NCBI GenBank assembly: GCA_951812395.1
Contig: CATOSD010000002.1
Coordinates: 248,001-312,000, forward strand
Direction of reading: 5' to 3'
Length of the DNA: 64,000 bases
Source of the DNA: an uncultured Dehalococcoidia bacterium
Lineage (GTDB): Bacteria; Chloroflexota; Dehalococcoidia; Lucifugimonadales; CATOSD01
Under the pieces are notes generated by a model, which was given only the letters and a program-made list of their open reading frames with translations, was not told where the DNA came from and did no database searches. Below, piece by piece: positions 50,272-58,170 of this stretch; the stretch's first letter is position 1; each line of letters begins with the position of its first letter. Position numbers and translations under genes: made by a program.

Positions 50272-50278
50272 ATCATGG

Positions 50279-50308
50279 TTGACGACCGCGGAGGCTTAGT
50301 GATACTAT
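50279..50308 (+). promoter_or_regulatory. Promoter of the NYN gene
   Basis: TTGACG (50279-50284), an 18-nt spacer and TACTAT (50303-50308). A transcription start near 50315 would put a leader of about 74 nt, almost fully structured, in front of the NYN coding region. Confidence 0.6.
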
Positions 50309-50314
50309 TCAGAT

Positions 50315-50388
50315 ACCGCACCTATCGCTTCGGCGGTAGGCCCGAGACCGCCCTCTGTGGCGGTCTCTGTCTTTGTAGGAGAGCACGA
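50315..50388 (+). ncRNA. Structured 5' leader RNA (L2) of the NYN gene
   Basis: Two adjacent hairpins fill the leader: CCTATCGC-TTCG-GCGGTAGG (50321-50340, UUCG loop) and GAGACCGCC-ctctgt-GGCGGTCTC (50344-50367). These are followed by TGTCTTTG and the ribosome site TAGGAGA before the TTG start at 50389. The second hairpin plus TCTTTG could pass for an attenuator. Conservation of the stem in the L1 copy, where loop bases differ but stem bases do not, supports a functional RNA element. No known riboswitch class is recognised. Confidence 0.5.
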
Positions 50389-51020
50389 TTGCTTACCAAC
50401 GTTTCCATAGACGGATTCAATCTCTACTACCGTGCCCTCAAAGACACCCCATTCCGATGGCTTGACCTGCGTAAGCTTGCCGAGTCTCTCTTCCCGGATG
50501 ACACTGTCCAGAAGGTCTGTTATTTCACCGCGCGGCTAGAGGCGCGCCCAGGCAATCTGTTTCAACCTCAGCGGCAACAGGCGTACTTGAGAGCGCTCGC
50601 GACTTTGCCTGGCTACACGAAGTCTACTACGGCGTGTTTCGCTCCGGGTTCAGGCGCCGCCCGCTGGCCGAGCCGGTTCCGGGTCTGCCCACCCAAGTCC
50701 TGGTCAGAGAATCCGAAGAGAAAGGATCGGACGTGAACCTTGCTACGCGCCTTTTGGTGGACGGCTTCAATGGGGATTACGAGCAGGCGGTCGTCGTGTC
50801 GAACGACGCCGATTTCGCTGGCGCGATGCTCTATGTCCGCAACAACCTGGGGCTTCGCGTGACGCTGGTGAACCCAGACGCCAAGACCCGTAGTCCCACC
50901 CGGCTGGCCGACGCTGCGACTTACGTGAAGCGCCTGTGGAAGAGCCACCTGCGGCGCCGCCGGTTCCCCGACACGCTGACAGACGACGTCGGCGTCATCA
51001 CCAAGCCCCCCGGCTGGTAA
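50389..51020 (+). pseudogene. NYN (LabA-like PIN-fold) nuclease gene with a frameshift
   Basis: NYN proteins are metal-dependent RNases. The first half reads TNVSIDGFNLYYRALKDTPF from the TTG at 50389, with the first catalytic Asp in SIDGFN. Near 50625-50635 the frame shifts by one base: ATLPGYT continues as VYYGVFRSGFRR in another frame. The second half has KGSDVNLATRLLVDGF and VVVSNDADFAGAML, the remaining acidic residues, and runs to 51020. Both halves align as one protein of about 210 residues. A real indel or an assembly error is possible; apart from that, all catalytic residues are present. Confidence 0.8.
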
Positions 51021-51126
51021 GCCAATCTCGGCCCTCCATACTAGCCACACCCTCCCGTCGCGTCACCCCGGCTCGTGATAGAATAGCGCCACACCGCCTT
51101 CCCAACCTACCCGAGGAGCGTCCCCA

Positions 51127-52758
51127 ATGGCCGGTGAAGCCGACAATCCCAAAAGCGCCAGCACGCCGCCTCCCGCCGAACGCAAAGACCGCTTTGCCAC
51201 CGTGTCCGGCATCCCCATAGACCGCGCCTACACGGCCGACAGCCGCGAAACTGCGCCGGGCGAGCCGGACGTGCCGGGCCGCTATCCGTTCCTGCGCGGC
51301 GTCCACGCCACCGGGTACCGCGGTCGGCTTTGGACCATGCGCATGTTCGCCGGGTTCGGCGCCGCCGAGGACACCAACCAGCGCTTCAAGTACCTGCTCG
51401 AGCAGGGCCAGTCCGGCCTGAGCGTCGCCTTCGACATGCCCACGCTGTACGGCTACGACACCGACGACCCGCCCGCGCAAGGCGAGTTCGGCAAGTGCGG
51501 CGTCGCTGTCTCCTCTCTCGCCGACATGGAGATTCTCTTCGACGGTATCCCCCAGGACCAGGTCACCACGTCGATGACCATCAACGCGCCCGCGGCCATC
51601 ATCTGGGCCATGTACATCGCCGCGGCCGAAAAGCGCGGCATCCCCGCCGCCTCGCTCGGCGGCACCATACAGAACGACATCCTCAAGGAGTACACCGCCC
51701 AGAACGAGTACATCTTCCCGGTGGAACCCTCCATGAGGCTGGTCGTCGACACCATCGAGTACGCCTCCGAAAACCTGCCGCGCTGGAATCCCATCAGCAT
51801 TAGCGGCTACCACATACGGGAGGCCGGCTCCACCGCCGTGCAGGAGCTGGCGTTCACGCTCGCCGACGGATTCGAGTACGTCCGCGCGTGTCAGGAGCGC
51901 GGCCTGGACGTGGACGACTTCGCACCCCGCCTCAGCTTCTTCTTCAACGTCCACCAGGACTTCTTCGAGGAGATCGCCAAGTTCAGGGCGGCCCGCAGAA
52001 TCTGGGCGCGCGAGATGCGTGAACGGTTCGGCGCGAAGAACGAACGCTCCTGGTGGCTCCGCACCCACGCCCAGACGGCGGGCGCGACGCTCACCGCCGA
52101 GCAGCCGGAGAACAACGTGGTCAGGGTGGCCATCCAGGCCCTCGCCGCCGTGCTCAGCGGCGCCCAGTCGCTGCACACCAACTCGATGGACGAGGCCTGG
52201 GCGCTTCCCAGCCAGGCCGCCGCTCGTCTCGCGCTCCGAACCCAGCAGATAATCGCGCACGAGACCGGCGTCACAGACACCGTGGACCCTCTCGGCGGCA
52301 GCCACTATCTGGAGTGGCTAACGGACAAACTGGAGACCGGAGCCTACGACTACTTCCGCCGCATCGAGGAGGCTGGCGGCGTCAGGGCCGCCGTGGACGA
52401 CGGCTTCTTCGTGCGCGAGATAGCCGAAGCCGCCTCCGACTTCCAGCGCGAGCTGGAGCGCAACGAGCGGGTGATCGTCGGCGTAAACGAGTTCACCGGT
52501 GACGACGCTCTGGACATCCCGCTGCTGCGCGTGGACGAGGAGGGCGAGCGCCGTCACCTGGAGCGGCTCAGCCGCGTGCGGCGTGAGCGGGACGCCGAGG
52601 CCGCGGCGGTTGCGCTCCGCCGCCTCCGCGACGCCGCCACAGGCGACGCCAACCTCATGCCCCACATCCTCGAAGCCGTCAGGGCCTACGCCACGCTAGG
52701 CGAGATGATGGGCGTGCTCCGCGACGAGTGGGGCGAATACCAGCCCACCTGGTACTAG
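51127..52758 (+). CDS. Methylmalonyl-CoA mutase, large (catalytic) subunit
   Basis: This is a coenzyme-B12 radical isomerase interconverting methylmalonyl-CoA and succinyl-CoA. The TIM-barrel substrate domain is complete: [40 protein letters not shown] (the catalytic Tyr region), [57 protein letters not shown] and [13 protein letters not shown]. The 543-residue length lacks the C-terminal B12-binding domain, so the active enzyme needs a separate small subunit of the archaeal/Chloroflexota type, which is not in the window. GAGGAG lies 7 nt before the ATG. Ethylmalonyl- or isobutyryl-CoA mutase specificity cannot be excluded. The gene stands alone. Confidence 0.93.
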   Translation: MAGEADNPKSASTPPPAERKDRFATVSGIPIDRAYTADSRETAPGEPDVPGRYPFLRGVHATGYRGRLWTMRMFAGFGAAEDTNQRFKYLLEQGQSGLSVAFDMPTLYGYDTDDPPAQGEFGKCGVAVSSLADMEILFDGIPQDQVTTSMTINAPAAIIWAMYIAAAEKRGIPAASLGGTIQNDILKEYTAQNEYIFPVEPSMRLVVDTIEYASENLPRWNPISISGYHIREAGSTAVQELAFTLADGFEYVRACQERGLDVDDFAPRLSFFFNVHQDFFEEIAKFRAARRIWAREMRERFGAKNERSWWLRTHAQTAGATLTAEQPENNVVRVAIQALAAVLSGAQSLHTNSMDEAWALPSQAAARLALRTQQIIAHETGVTDTVDPLGGSHYLEWLTDKLETGAYDYFRRIEEAGGVRAAVDDGFFVREIAEAASDFQRELERNERVIVGVNEFTGDDALDIPLLRVDEEGERRHLERLSRVRRERDAEAAAVALRRLRDAATGDANLMPHILEAVRAYATLGEMMGVLRDEWGEYQPTWY

Positions 52759-53525
52759 CGCGCGGCTATCGGGGCATTTACGGCAGCGATTGGTTGGTAC
52801 TCCGGCAGATCCCGCATAGGGCTGAACCCCTTCGGCAGTCTGCCACGGAAGTCCACCAGAAGCCGGTGGCTAAGCGGCGCGTCGCCATTTACCTGCGCCA
52901 CCGTTGCCTCGACCTCTTCTACAATCCACGCATTGTCTTGATGCATACCGGCGAGCAGATAATGCGGCAACCAGCCCACTAGGTAGTGGTCAGTCGTCTT
53001 GACGATTATCGAGTGCGTTGCAACGGGGTTGTTTAACTCGAATGCGAACTCTAGCGACTCTCCAGGTTCAAGCAGTTCGGAGCGCTGAATCGAGTCGGGG
53101 TTTGTGTAACGCAGGCCGTGCAGGATGAAGCGCGTAGTGAAGTGGCCTGACTCGTCGGGCGTAATCGCTGGGAATGTCTCGAAGCTGTCCGAGCGGACGC
53201 GGCCGCCCGAAAGCGAAAGTTCTGTCACCACGTCCCAACTATCGGGATTCATGCCGAGCATCGCCAGGTACTCCGGACGATCGGGCCGACTCAGATTCAT
53301 GATTCGATTGCGAAACATTGGGAAGATTGCCGGCGCCTTGTACAGCCGATCAAACTCCATGAATCCAGGCACCATGAAGAAGCTTGCTTCATCCTTCGCC
53401 TGTTCCGCGCCCTGTAGGTAGGCAAACTCGTACTCGGCGGGCTCGGCTTCGTGGCGGACAAGTCTTCCCACCGGAAACCACTTTCGGCTGCGGGGGTGTT
53501 GCCAGGCCACGTAAAGGGAGTTCAT
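52755..53525 (-). CDS. HIRAN-domain protein with HipA-N1-like head
   Basis: The first 120 residues ([46 protein letters not shown]) resemble N-subdomain 1 of HipA, as in HipS. The C-terminal half is a HIRAN domain, [17 protein letters not shown], then [20 protein letters not shown] and [17 protein letters not shown] domains bind single-stranded DNA 3' ends. The start overlaps the stop of the HipA-like kinase gene as ATGA, so the two are coupled. By analogy to HipBST this protein may be the antitoxin or targeting partner of the kinase. The length is 256. It converges with the mutase gene, overlapping by 4 bp. Confidence 0.75.
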   Translation of the reverse strand: MNSLYVAWQHPRSRKWFPVGRLVRHEAEPAEYEFAYLQGAEQAKDEASFFMVPGFMEFDRLYKAPAIFPMFRNRIMNLSRPDRPEYLAMLGMNPDSWDVVTELSLSGGRVRSDSFETFPAITPDESGHFTTRFILHGLRYTNPDSIQRSELLEPGESLEFAFELNNPVATHSIIVKTTDHYLVGWLPHYLLAGMHQDNAWIVEEVEATVAQVNGDAPLSHRLLVDFRGRLPKGFSPMRDLPEYQPIAAVNAPIAAR

Positions 53526-54475
53526 TTAATGCTCCTCGACAATTCGGCTTTACTTGCTACAACCGCCTGACAGGCGAAATCCTTGGCCAGTTCAGACGCA
53601 AACTCACTTGGGATTCTGTCGAATACGGATTGAATGTCAGTGTGCGTTATGGAATTGAGCCGGTTACGCCAGTCTTCCGCTAACTCTCGGTTCCATCGAC
53701 AGAGCAGTTGCGCCAGATGTAGGGGGGATGGGGCGCGTCGATGTTTTTCGTCTATGTACACGCCGCCCCGTCCTCTTCTCAGGTAGTTCAGGACACCACT
53801 TGAAGATAGTATTCGCTCGCGCCGCTCGTCCGTCAACTCGCGGCCGAGCGAAGATGCATGGTCAAATGTAGGCGCGGCACGCATCCATACCTGGCCAGAG
53901 GCTACACCATACTTCAACATCCAATTGTCGTGGTGCCTGTCAGTGTTCCCGACTAGTCCGTCCAAGAAGACGTACGATGCCAGTTCGTCCAATATTTCTT
54001 TCAAGCGGTGAACTGCATTGGCGTCGCCCACGGTTTGTATGGCGTCCATTACGGTCTTCACATTGTGGTCTCGGTTGCCCCGAACAATGTGGGGATCATA
54101 ATAGTCGATGGCTATGTCAAGGAATTCGGACCCGTGGAAGTGACTGGTGAAAGAGTCAGCATCATTGTAGACCTCGTCATCATCGGTCAAAAACGATTGG
54201 CAAATGGTGGCTATCTCTCCATCAACCCTCGCCAGTTCGACGCGCGCGGTGTTGATCTGGAACAGCCTCCCAATTTCTGACGCCACCTTCTCGGCCCAGT
54301 GCTCACCGGTGTTCGACCTCGGGAACTTCAGCAGCCACTGCGTGCCATCGTCTTCCAGTGACACCCAGAACTTGCGGCGCGCGCCTCTATTCTCAATCTC
54401 GCCTCGCGGCATTGCCACCGGAATTACCGGGAAGAATTGGATCGGGTCTCCGGAACTGCGTCGCATGCTATCCAT
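53522..54475 (-). CDS. HipA-like serine/threonine kinase
   Basis: This is a kinase-fold protein of the HipA/CtkA group. The core is seen in WLLKFPRSNTGEHWAEKVASEIGRLF (ATP-binding Lys and the helix Glu), GLVGNTDRHHDNWML (catalytic loop with Asp and Asn) and PTFDHASSLGREL (the Mg-binding DFD-like Asp). The N-subdomain 1 of HipA is missing from this protein and seems to be supplied by the neighbouring HIRAN protein, a split-HipA layout. The ATG at 54475 is used; an ATG at 54466 is an alternative, since TATAAT lies 3 nt upstream of the former. No HipB-type helix-turn-helix gene is adjacent. Known HipA proteins phosphorylate GltX or other synthetases; the target here is unknown. Confidence 0.8.
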   Translation of the reverse strand: MDSMRRSSGDPIQFFPVIPVAMPRGEIENRGARRKFWVSLEDDGTQWLLKFPRSNTGEHWAEKVASEIGRLFQINTARVELARVDGEIATICQSFLTDDDEVYNDADSFTSHFHGSEFLDIAIDYYDPHIVRGNRDHNVKTVMDAIQTVGDANAVHRLKEILDELASYVFLDGLVGNTDRHHDNWMLKYGVASGQVWMRAAPTFDHASSLGRELTDERRERILSSSGVLNYLRRGRGGVYIDEKHRRAPSPLHLAQLLCRWNRELAEDWRNRLNSITHTDIQSVFDRIPSEFASELAKDFACQAVVASKAELSRSIK

Positions 54476-54478
54476 ACG

Positions 54479-54484
54479 ATTATA
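54479..54484 (-). promoter_or_regulatory. -10 box of the HipA-like operon
   Basis: A perfect TATAAT on the minus strand lies 3 nt before the ATG at 54475. Transcription should begin at about 54472, so the message would be leaderless or start at the ATG at 54466. No -35 match is good. It is divergent from the CocE promoter only 35 bp away. Confidence 0.45.
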
Positions 54485-54518
54485 GCGTCTTGTGCTGAGA
54501 CCATCACTCACCTTCTTG

Positions 54519-54547
54519 TTGACGCCCGCCACTGCCGCACATATAAT
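54519..54547 (+). promoter_or_regulatory. Promoter of the CocE-type hydrolase
   Basis: TTGACG (54519-54524), a 17-nt spacer and TATAAT (54542-54547) form a near-perfect sigma-70 promoter. It supports the start at 54612 and rules out the longer reading frame from 54492, which would begin upstream of the promoter. Confidence 0.75.
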
Positions 54548-54611
54548 CGCAGCGCCTGTCGCCCCGCAGCCCGATGACCGTCACGCCCAAGCAGCCCGGA
54601 GAGTCGCGCGG

Positions 54612-56444
54612 ATGACCCAGCAGTCCCAGCCCGAGTACGAAGTCCAACTTCAGAGCGACGTCATGGTCACGCTCCGAGACGGCGTGCGACTCGCCACCGA
54701 CCTCTACTTTCCCGCAAGAAACGGCAAACCCGTCGAGGGCCCCTTGCCCGCCGTCATGCAGCGGACGCCCTACAACAAGGAGGCCCAGCGCAATCGCGCC
54801 GAGGCGCGTTACTTCGGCAGCCGCGGGTACGTCGTCATCTTCCAGGACAACCGCGGCAGGTTCAAGTCCGAAGGCTCCTTCGTCAAGTACCTCGATGATC
54901 CCCAGGACGGCTACGACACCCTGGAGTGGATCGGCAACCAGCCCTGGTCCAACGGCCGCGTCGGCGCCTTCGGCATCTCCTACGGCGCGCACACGCAGGC
55001 CGCCATGGCAGCCACCAACCCGCCCAACCTCGCCTGCACCTTCATGGACTGCGGCGGCTTCACCAACGCCTACGACAACTCCTGCCGCAACAGCGGCGCC
55101 CTGGAGCTGCGCCAGGTATGCTGGGCCTTCACCCACGCCCGCAACAGCAAGGAAGCGCTCGCCGACCCCACCGTGAAGGCCGCCCTCGAGGCCGAAGACC
55201 TGCGCGAGTGGTTCAAGCGAATGCCCTGGAAGAAGGGCCAGTCACCCCTGCGCTGGGCCCCCGACTACGAGGATTATGTCTTCGACATGTGGACTCAGGC
55301 CGACTTCGGCGAGTACTGGCAGCAGATAGGCATCTGTAACGAGCTATACTTCGACCAGTACGCCGACATCCCCCAGCTTCACCTCGGTAGCTGGTACGAC
55401 CCCTACACCCGCACCACCACCCGCAACTACACCGGCCTGTCCCCCATCAAGAGCGGCCCCATCCGCATGGTCCTGGGCCCCTGGACTCACGGCGCACATG
55501 ATGTGAGCTACTCCGGCGACGTGGATTTCGGGCCGCGCTCGGTCGTGTCCGGCAGCCTCGCCGACGACTACAGCCACATGCGGCTCCGCTGGTTCGACCG
55601 CTGGCTGAAGGACATGGACAACGGCGTCGAGCGCGACGCCGCCGTCCGGCTGTTCGTGATGGGCGGGGGCGACGGCCGCAAGAACGCCGACGGCCGGCTC
55701 AACCACGGCGGCCGTTGGCGCGACGAACAGGACTGGCCGCTCGCCCGCGCCCACGACACCCCGTTTTATCTGCACTCCGGCGGCGGCCTGTCGGCCCAGG
55801 CGCCCCGCGCCGGCTCGCGGCCCAGCGAGTACCTGTTCGACCCCAACAACCCGGTGCCCACCATCGGCGGCAACATCTCCTCCGGCGCCGACATCATGGA
55901 AGGCGGCGCGTTCCACCAGCAGGAAGGGCCTCGCTTCTACGGCTCCCGCGAGCCCTACCTGCCCCTGGCCTCGCGCCACGACGTGCTCACCTTCCAGACG
56001 CCGCCGCTCGAGGAGGCCGTGGAGGTGACCGGCCCGGTCGTCGCCAGGCTCTGGGCCTCATCGTCGTGCGTCGACACCGACTTCACCGCCAAGCTCGTGG
56101 ACGTGTACCCGCCCAGTCCCGACTATCCCCAGGGCTTCGACATGAACATAACCGACGGCGTCATCCGCGCCCGCTACCGCGACTCGTTCGAGCGCGCCGA
56201 GTTCATGGAGCCGGGCACGGTGTACGAGTTCACCATCGAGCTGTACCCGACCAGTAACCTGTTCGCCAAGGGGCACCGCATCCGCGTGGACGTGGCCAGC
56301 AGCAACTTCCCCCGGCTGGACGTCAACCCCAACACCGGCGAGCCGCTGGGCCTCAGCAGACGCACCGAGGTCGCCCGCAACACCGTGTACCACGACGCCG
56401 ACCGGCCCTCGCACGTAGTGCTGCCGGTCGTGCCGGGGCAGTGA
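54612..56444 (+). CDS. CocE/NonD-family hydrolase
   Basis: This is an alpha/beta hydrolase of the cocaine-esterase / X-Pro dipeptidyl-peptidase group. The N-terminal domain starts VMVTLRDGVRLATDLYFPA and QRTPYNKEAQ. The nucleophile elbow is GAFGISYGAHTQAA, and the His lies in LGPWTHGAHD. A C-terminal jelly-roll (X-Pro-type) domain has TGPVVARLWASSSCVDTDFTAKLVDVYP and SSNFPRLDVNPNTGEP. The 610-residue length is usual. The ATG at 54612 with GGAGA upstream is chosen over 54492 because of the promoter position. A hypothetical gene and formate dehydrogenase follow on the same strand. Ester or amide substrates are unknown. Confidence 0.92.
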   Translation: MTQQSQPEYEVQLQSDVMVTLRDGVRLATDLYFPARNGKPVEGPLPAVMQRTPYNKEAQRNRAEARYFGSRGYVVIFQDNRGRFKSEGSFVKYLDDPQDGYDTLEWIGNQPWSNGRVGAFGISYGAHTQAAMAATNPPNLACTFMDCGGFTNAYDNSCRNSGALELRQVCWAFTHARNSKEALADPTVKAALEAEDLREWFKRMPWKKGQSPLRWAPDYEDYVFDMWTQADFGEYWQQIGICNELYFDQYADIPQLHLGSWYDPYTRTTTRNYTGLSPIKSGPIRMVLGPWTHGAHDVSYSGDVDFGPRSVVSGSLADDYSHMRLRWFDRWLKDMDNGVERDAAVRLFVMGGGDGRKNADGRLNHGGRWRDEQDWPLARAHDTPFYLHSGGGLSAQAPRAGSRPSEYLFDPNNPVPTIGGNISSGADIMEGGAFHQQEGPRFYGSREPYLPLASRHDVLTFQTPPLEEAVEVTGPVVARLWASSSCVDTDFTAKLVDVYPPSPDYPQGFDMNITDGVIRARYRDSFERAEFMEPGTVYEFTIELYPTSNLFAKGHRIRVDVASSNFPRLDVNPNTGEPLGLSRRTEVARNTVYHDADRPSHVVLPVVPGQ

Positions 56445-56456
56445 GCGTGCGCCACC

Positions 56457-56849
56457 ATGGTTGCTATCGAGCCGCGCTGCCTGTTCGCGGTGTTCGCCGG
56501 CGAGTACCGGCCCGGAAACGCCGGATTCGACCTGTTGAACGTCCGCAACCACGTCTCCGTGATTACTGCCCATCCGGGCCAAACCGGCGTGAAGCGCCAT
56601 CGTATGACACTGTTCGTGATGGTCTACGCCGCCGAAGGCGCCCACACCCTCTCATTCTTCCACGAAGGATTCGAGTACATGAAGCCCGTCGAGTTTGAGA
56701 TACTACCGCAGCACCGCAACGTTTTCACCCAGGCCGTTACACAGGAGTTTCCGGTGGCATTCTTCGACGACACCGTCCTGAACGTCTACCCGATACTCCT
56801 GGACGGTGAGCCGCTCACCACGGCTTACCTCGTTTCCGACACGCTCTGA
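56457..56849 (+). CDS. Hypothetical protein (unrecognised, beta-rich)
   Basis: I do not recognise the family. The 130-residue protein has no signal peptide or membrane segment and alternates beta-strand-like segments, for example CLFAVFAGEYRPGN, HRMTLFVMVYAAEG, HTLSFFHEGFEYMKPVEFEI and VLNVYPILLDGEPLTTAYL. It resembles the general build of small bacterial beta-sandwich accessory proteins. It begins 12 nt after the CocE stop and ends 32 nt before the formate-dehydrogenase ATG, so it is probably part of one operon. The start at ATG 56457 lacks a clear ribosome site. Confidence 0.6.
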   Translation: MVAIEPRCLFAVFAGEYRPGNAGFDLLNVRNHVSVITAHPGQTGVKRHRMTLFVMVYAAEGAHTLSFFHEGFEYMKPVEFEILPQHRNVFTQAVTQEFPVAFFDDTVLNVYPILLDGEPLTTAYLVSDTL

Positions 56850-56881
56850 AGAGCACACAGACACGCTGGAAGGAGAGCCCC

Positions 56882-57937
56882 ATGAAGATCGTCGCCGTAC
56901 TGTACCCTGGTGGCCCCAATGCGAAGGACACTCCCGAGCTGTTGGGCTGTGCCGAAAATGCCCTGGGCCTGCGCGAAATGGTGGAGGGCGCAGGCCACGA
57001 GTTGGTGGCCATTACCGACCCGGGTGATGAGCTGGACAGCCACCTGCCGGACACCAACGTAATCATCACCACCCCCTTCTGGCCCACCTACGTCACGAAA
57101 GAGAAGATGGACAAGGCCCCCGGCCTCCAGGCCGTCCTCACCGCGGGCGTAGGCTCCGACCACGTGGACCTCGCCGTCGCCGCCGAGCGCAACATCACCG
57201 TCGCCGAGATTACCGGCAGCAACGTCGTCAGCGTCGCCGAGCACGCCGTCATGCAGATCCTCACCCTCGTGCGCAACTACTTTCCCTCGTACGAAGAGGT
57301 CGTTTCCGGCGGCTGGGACATCGGCAAGATAGCCGCCCGCTCCCACGACCTCGAGGACAAGACGGTCGGAATCGTCGGCATGGGCCGCATCGGGCAGCGC
57401 GTGGCCGCCCGCCTCAAGCCGTTCGACGTCACCATGTACTACTACGACCTCATGCACCTCAGCACCGTGGACGAGGCCGCCCTCGGCGCCCGCTACATGA
57501 GGCTCGACCCTCTTCTGCGCGCCTGCGACGTGGTCACCATCCACATCTCGCTCACGCCCCAGACGCGGGGCCTGTTCGATAGGCAGCGCCTGCTCAGCAT
57601 GAAGAAGGGCGCCTATCTCATAAACACCGCCCGCGGCGCGATCGTGGAAACGGACGCGCTGGTCGAGATCATGGAGGAGGGCCACCTGGCCGGCTACGCC
57701 GGAGACGTCTGGTTCCCGCAGCCCGCGCCATCCGACCACCCCTGGCGCTCCATGCCAAACCACGCCATGACTCCGCACGTCTCAGGCACCAGCCTCGAGG
57801 CGCAGAAGCGCTACTCCGACGGCATCAGCGACTGCCTGCAGCGCTTCTTCGCCGGCGAGCAGCTCGACCGCGATTACCTCATAGTCGACGGCGGCCGCGT
57901 CGTAGGCGCCGCCTACAGCTACGCTTACCAGTCATAG
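56882..57937 (+). CDS. fdh: NAD-dependent formate dehydrogenase
   Basis: This is a cofactor-light formate dehydrogenase of the D-2-hydroxyacid dehydrogenase family that oxidises formate to CO2 with NAD. Signatures separating it from other members are TTPFWPTYVTKEKMDKA, TAGVGSDHVDLAVAAER, EITGSNVVSVAEHAVMQIL, the Rossmann GIVGMGRIGQRVA with Asp in YYYDLMHL (NAD), LINTARGAIVETDALV, YAGDVWFPQPAPSDHPW and MTPHVSGTSLEAQKRY, whose His is the catalytic residue, and the C-terminal DYLIVDGG. At 351 residues the length is normal. AAGGAGAG lies about 5 nt upstream of the ATG. Formate oxidation by this enzyme fits a C1-active lineage and metF nearby, though no pathway genes adjoin. Confidence 0.92.
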   Translation: MKIVAVLYPGGPNAKDTPELLGCAENALGLREMVEGAGHELVAITDPGDELDSHLPDTNVIITTPFWPTYVTKEKMDKAPGLQAVLTAGVGSDHVDLAVAAERNITVAEITGSNVVSVAEHAVMQILTLVRNYFPSYEEVVSGGWDIGKIAARSHDLEDKTVGIVGMGRIGQRVAARLKPFDVTMYYYDLMHLSTVDEAALGARYMRLDPLLRACDVVTIHISLTPQTRGLFDRQRLLSMKKGAYLINTARGAIVETDALVEIMEEGHLAGYAGDVWFPQPAPSDHPWRSMPNHAMTPHVSGTSLEAQKRYSDGISDCLQRFFAGEQLDRDYLIVDGGRVVGAAYSYAYQS

Positions 57938-57951
57938 AGAAAAACGAGGAG

Positions 57952-58033
57952 CCCCTTCCCCCTCGCAGGGGAAATGTCCCGAGCGCGTTGATCCGTTCCC
58001 CCTCGCAGGGGGAAGGTTAGGATGGGGGTGAAG
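57952..58033 (+). repeat. Two adjacent hairpin repeats
   Basis: CCTTCCCCCTCGCAGGGGAAA, then about 18 bp of other sequence, then TTCCCCCTCGCAGGGGGAAG and GTTAGGATGGGGGTGAAG. At 58060-58080 a GAGCGTAGCCGAGGAATCT scrap of another dispersed repeat follows. The remaining 58034-58170 has no gene. Confidence 0.8.
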
Positions 58034-58170
58034 CGCCCCTGGCGCTCATCGTCATTCCGAGCGTAGCCGAGGAATCTAAAACCCTTGCCCGCCGAGCAGG
58101 CCGCGCCGGCGGCGGGCAAGGGCAGCACCCCCACACGTGCCACCGCATGGTCTAGGAAGGCAGCCGCGGC

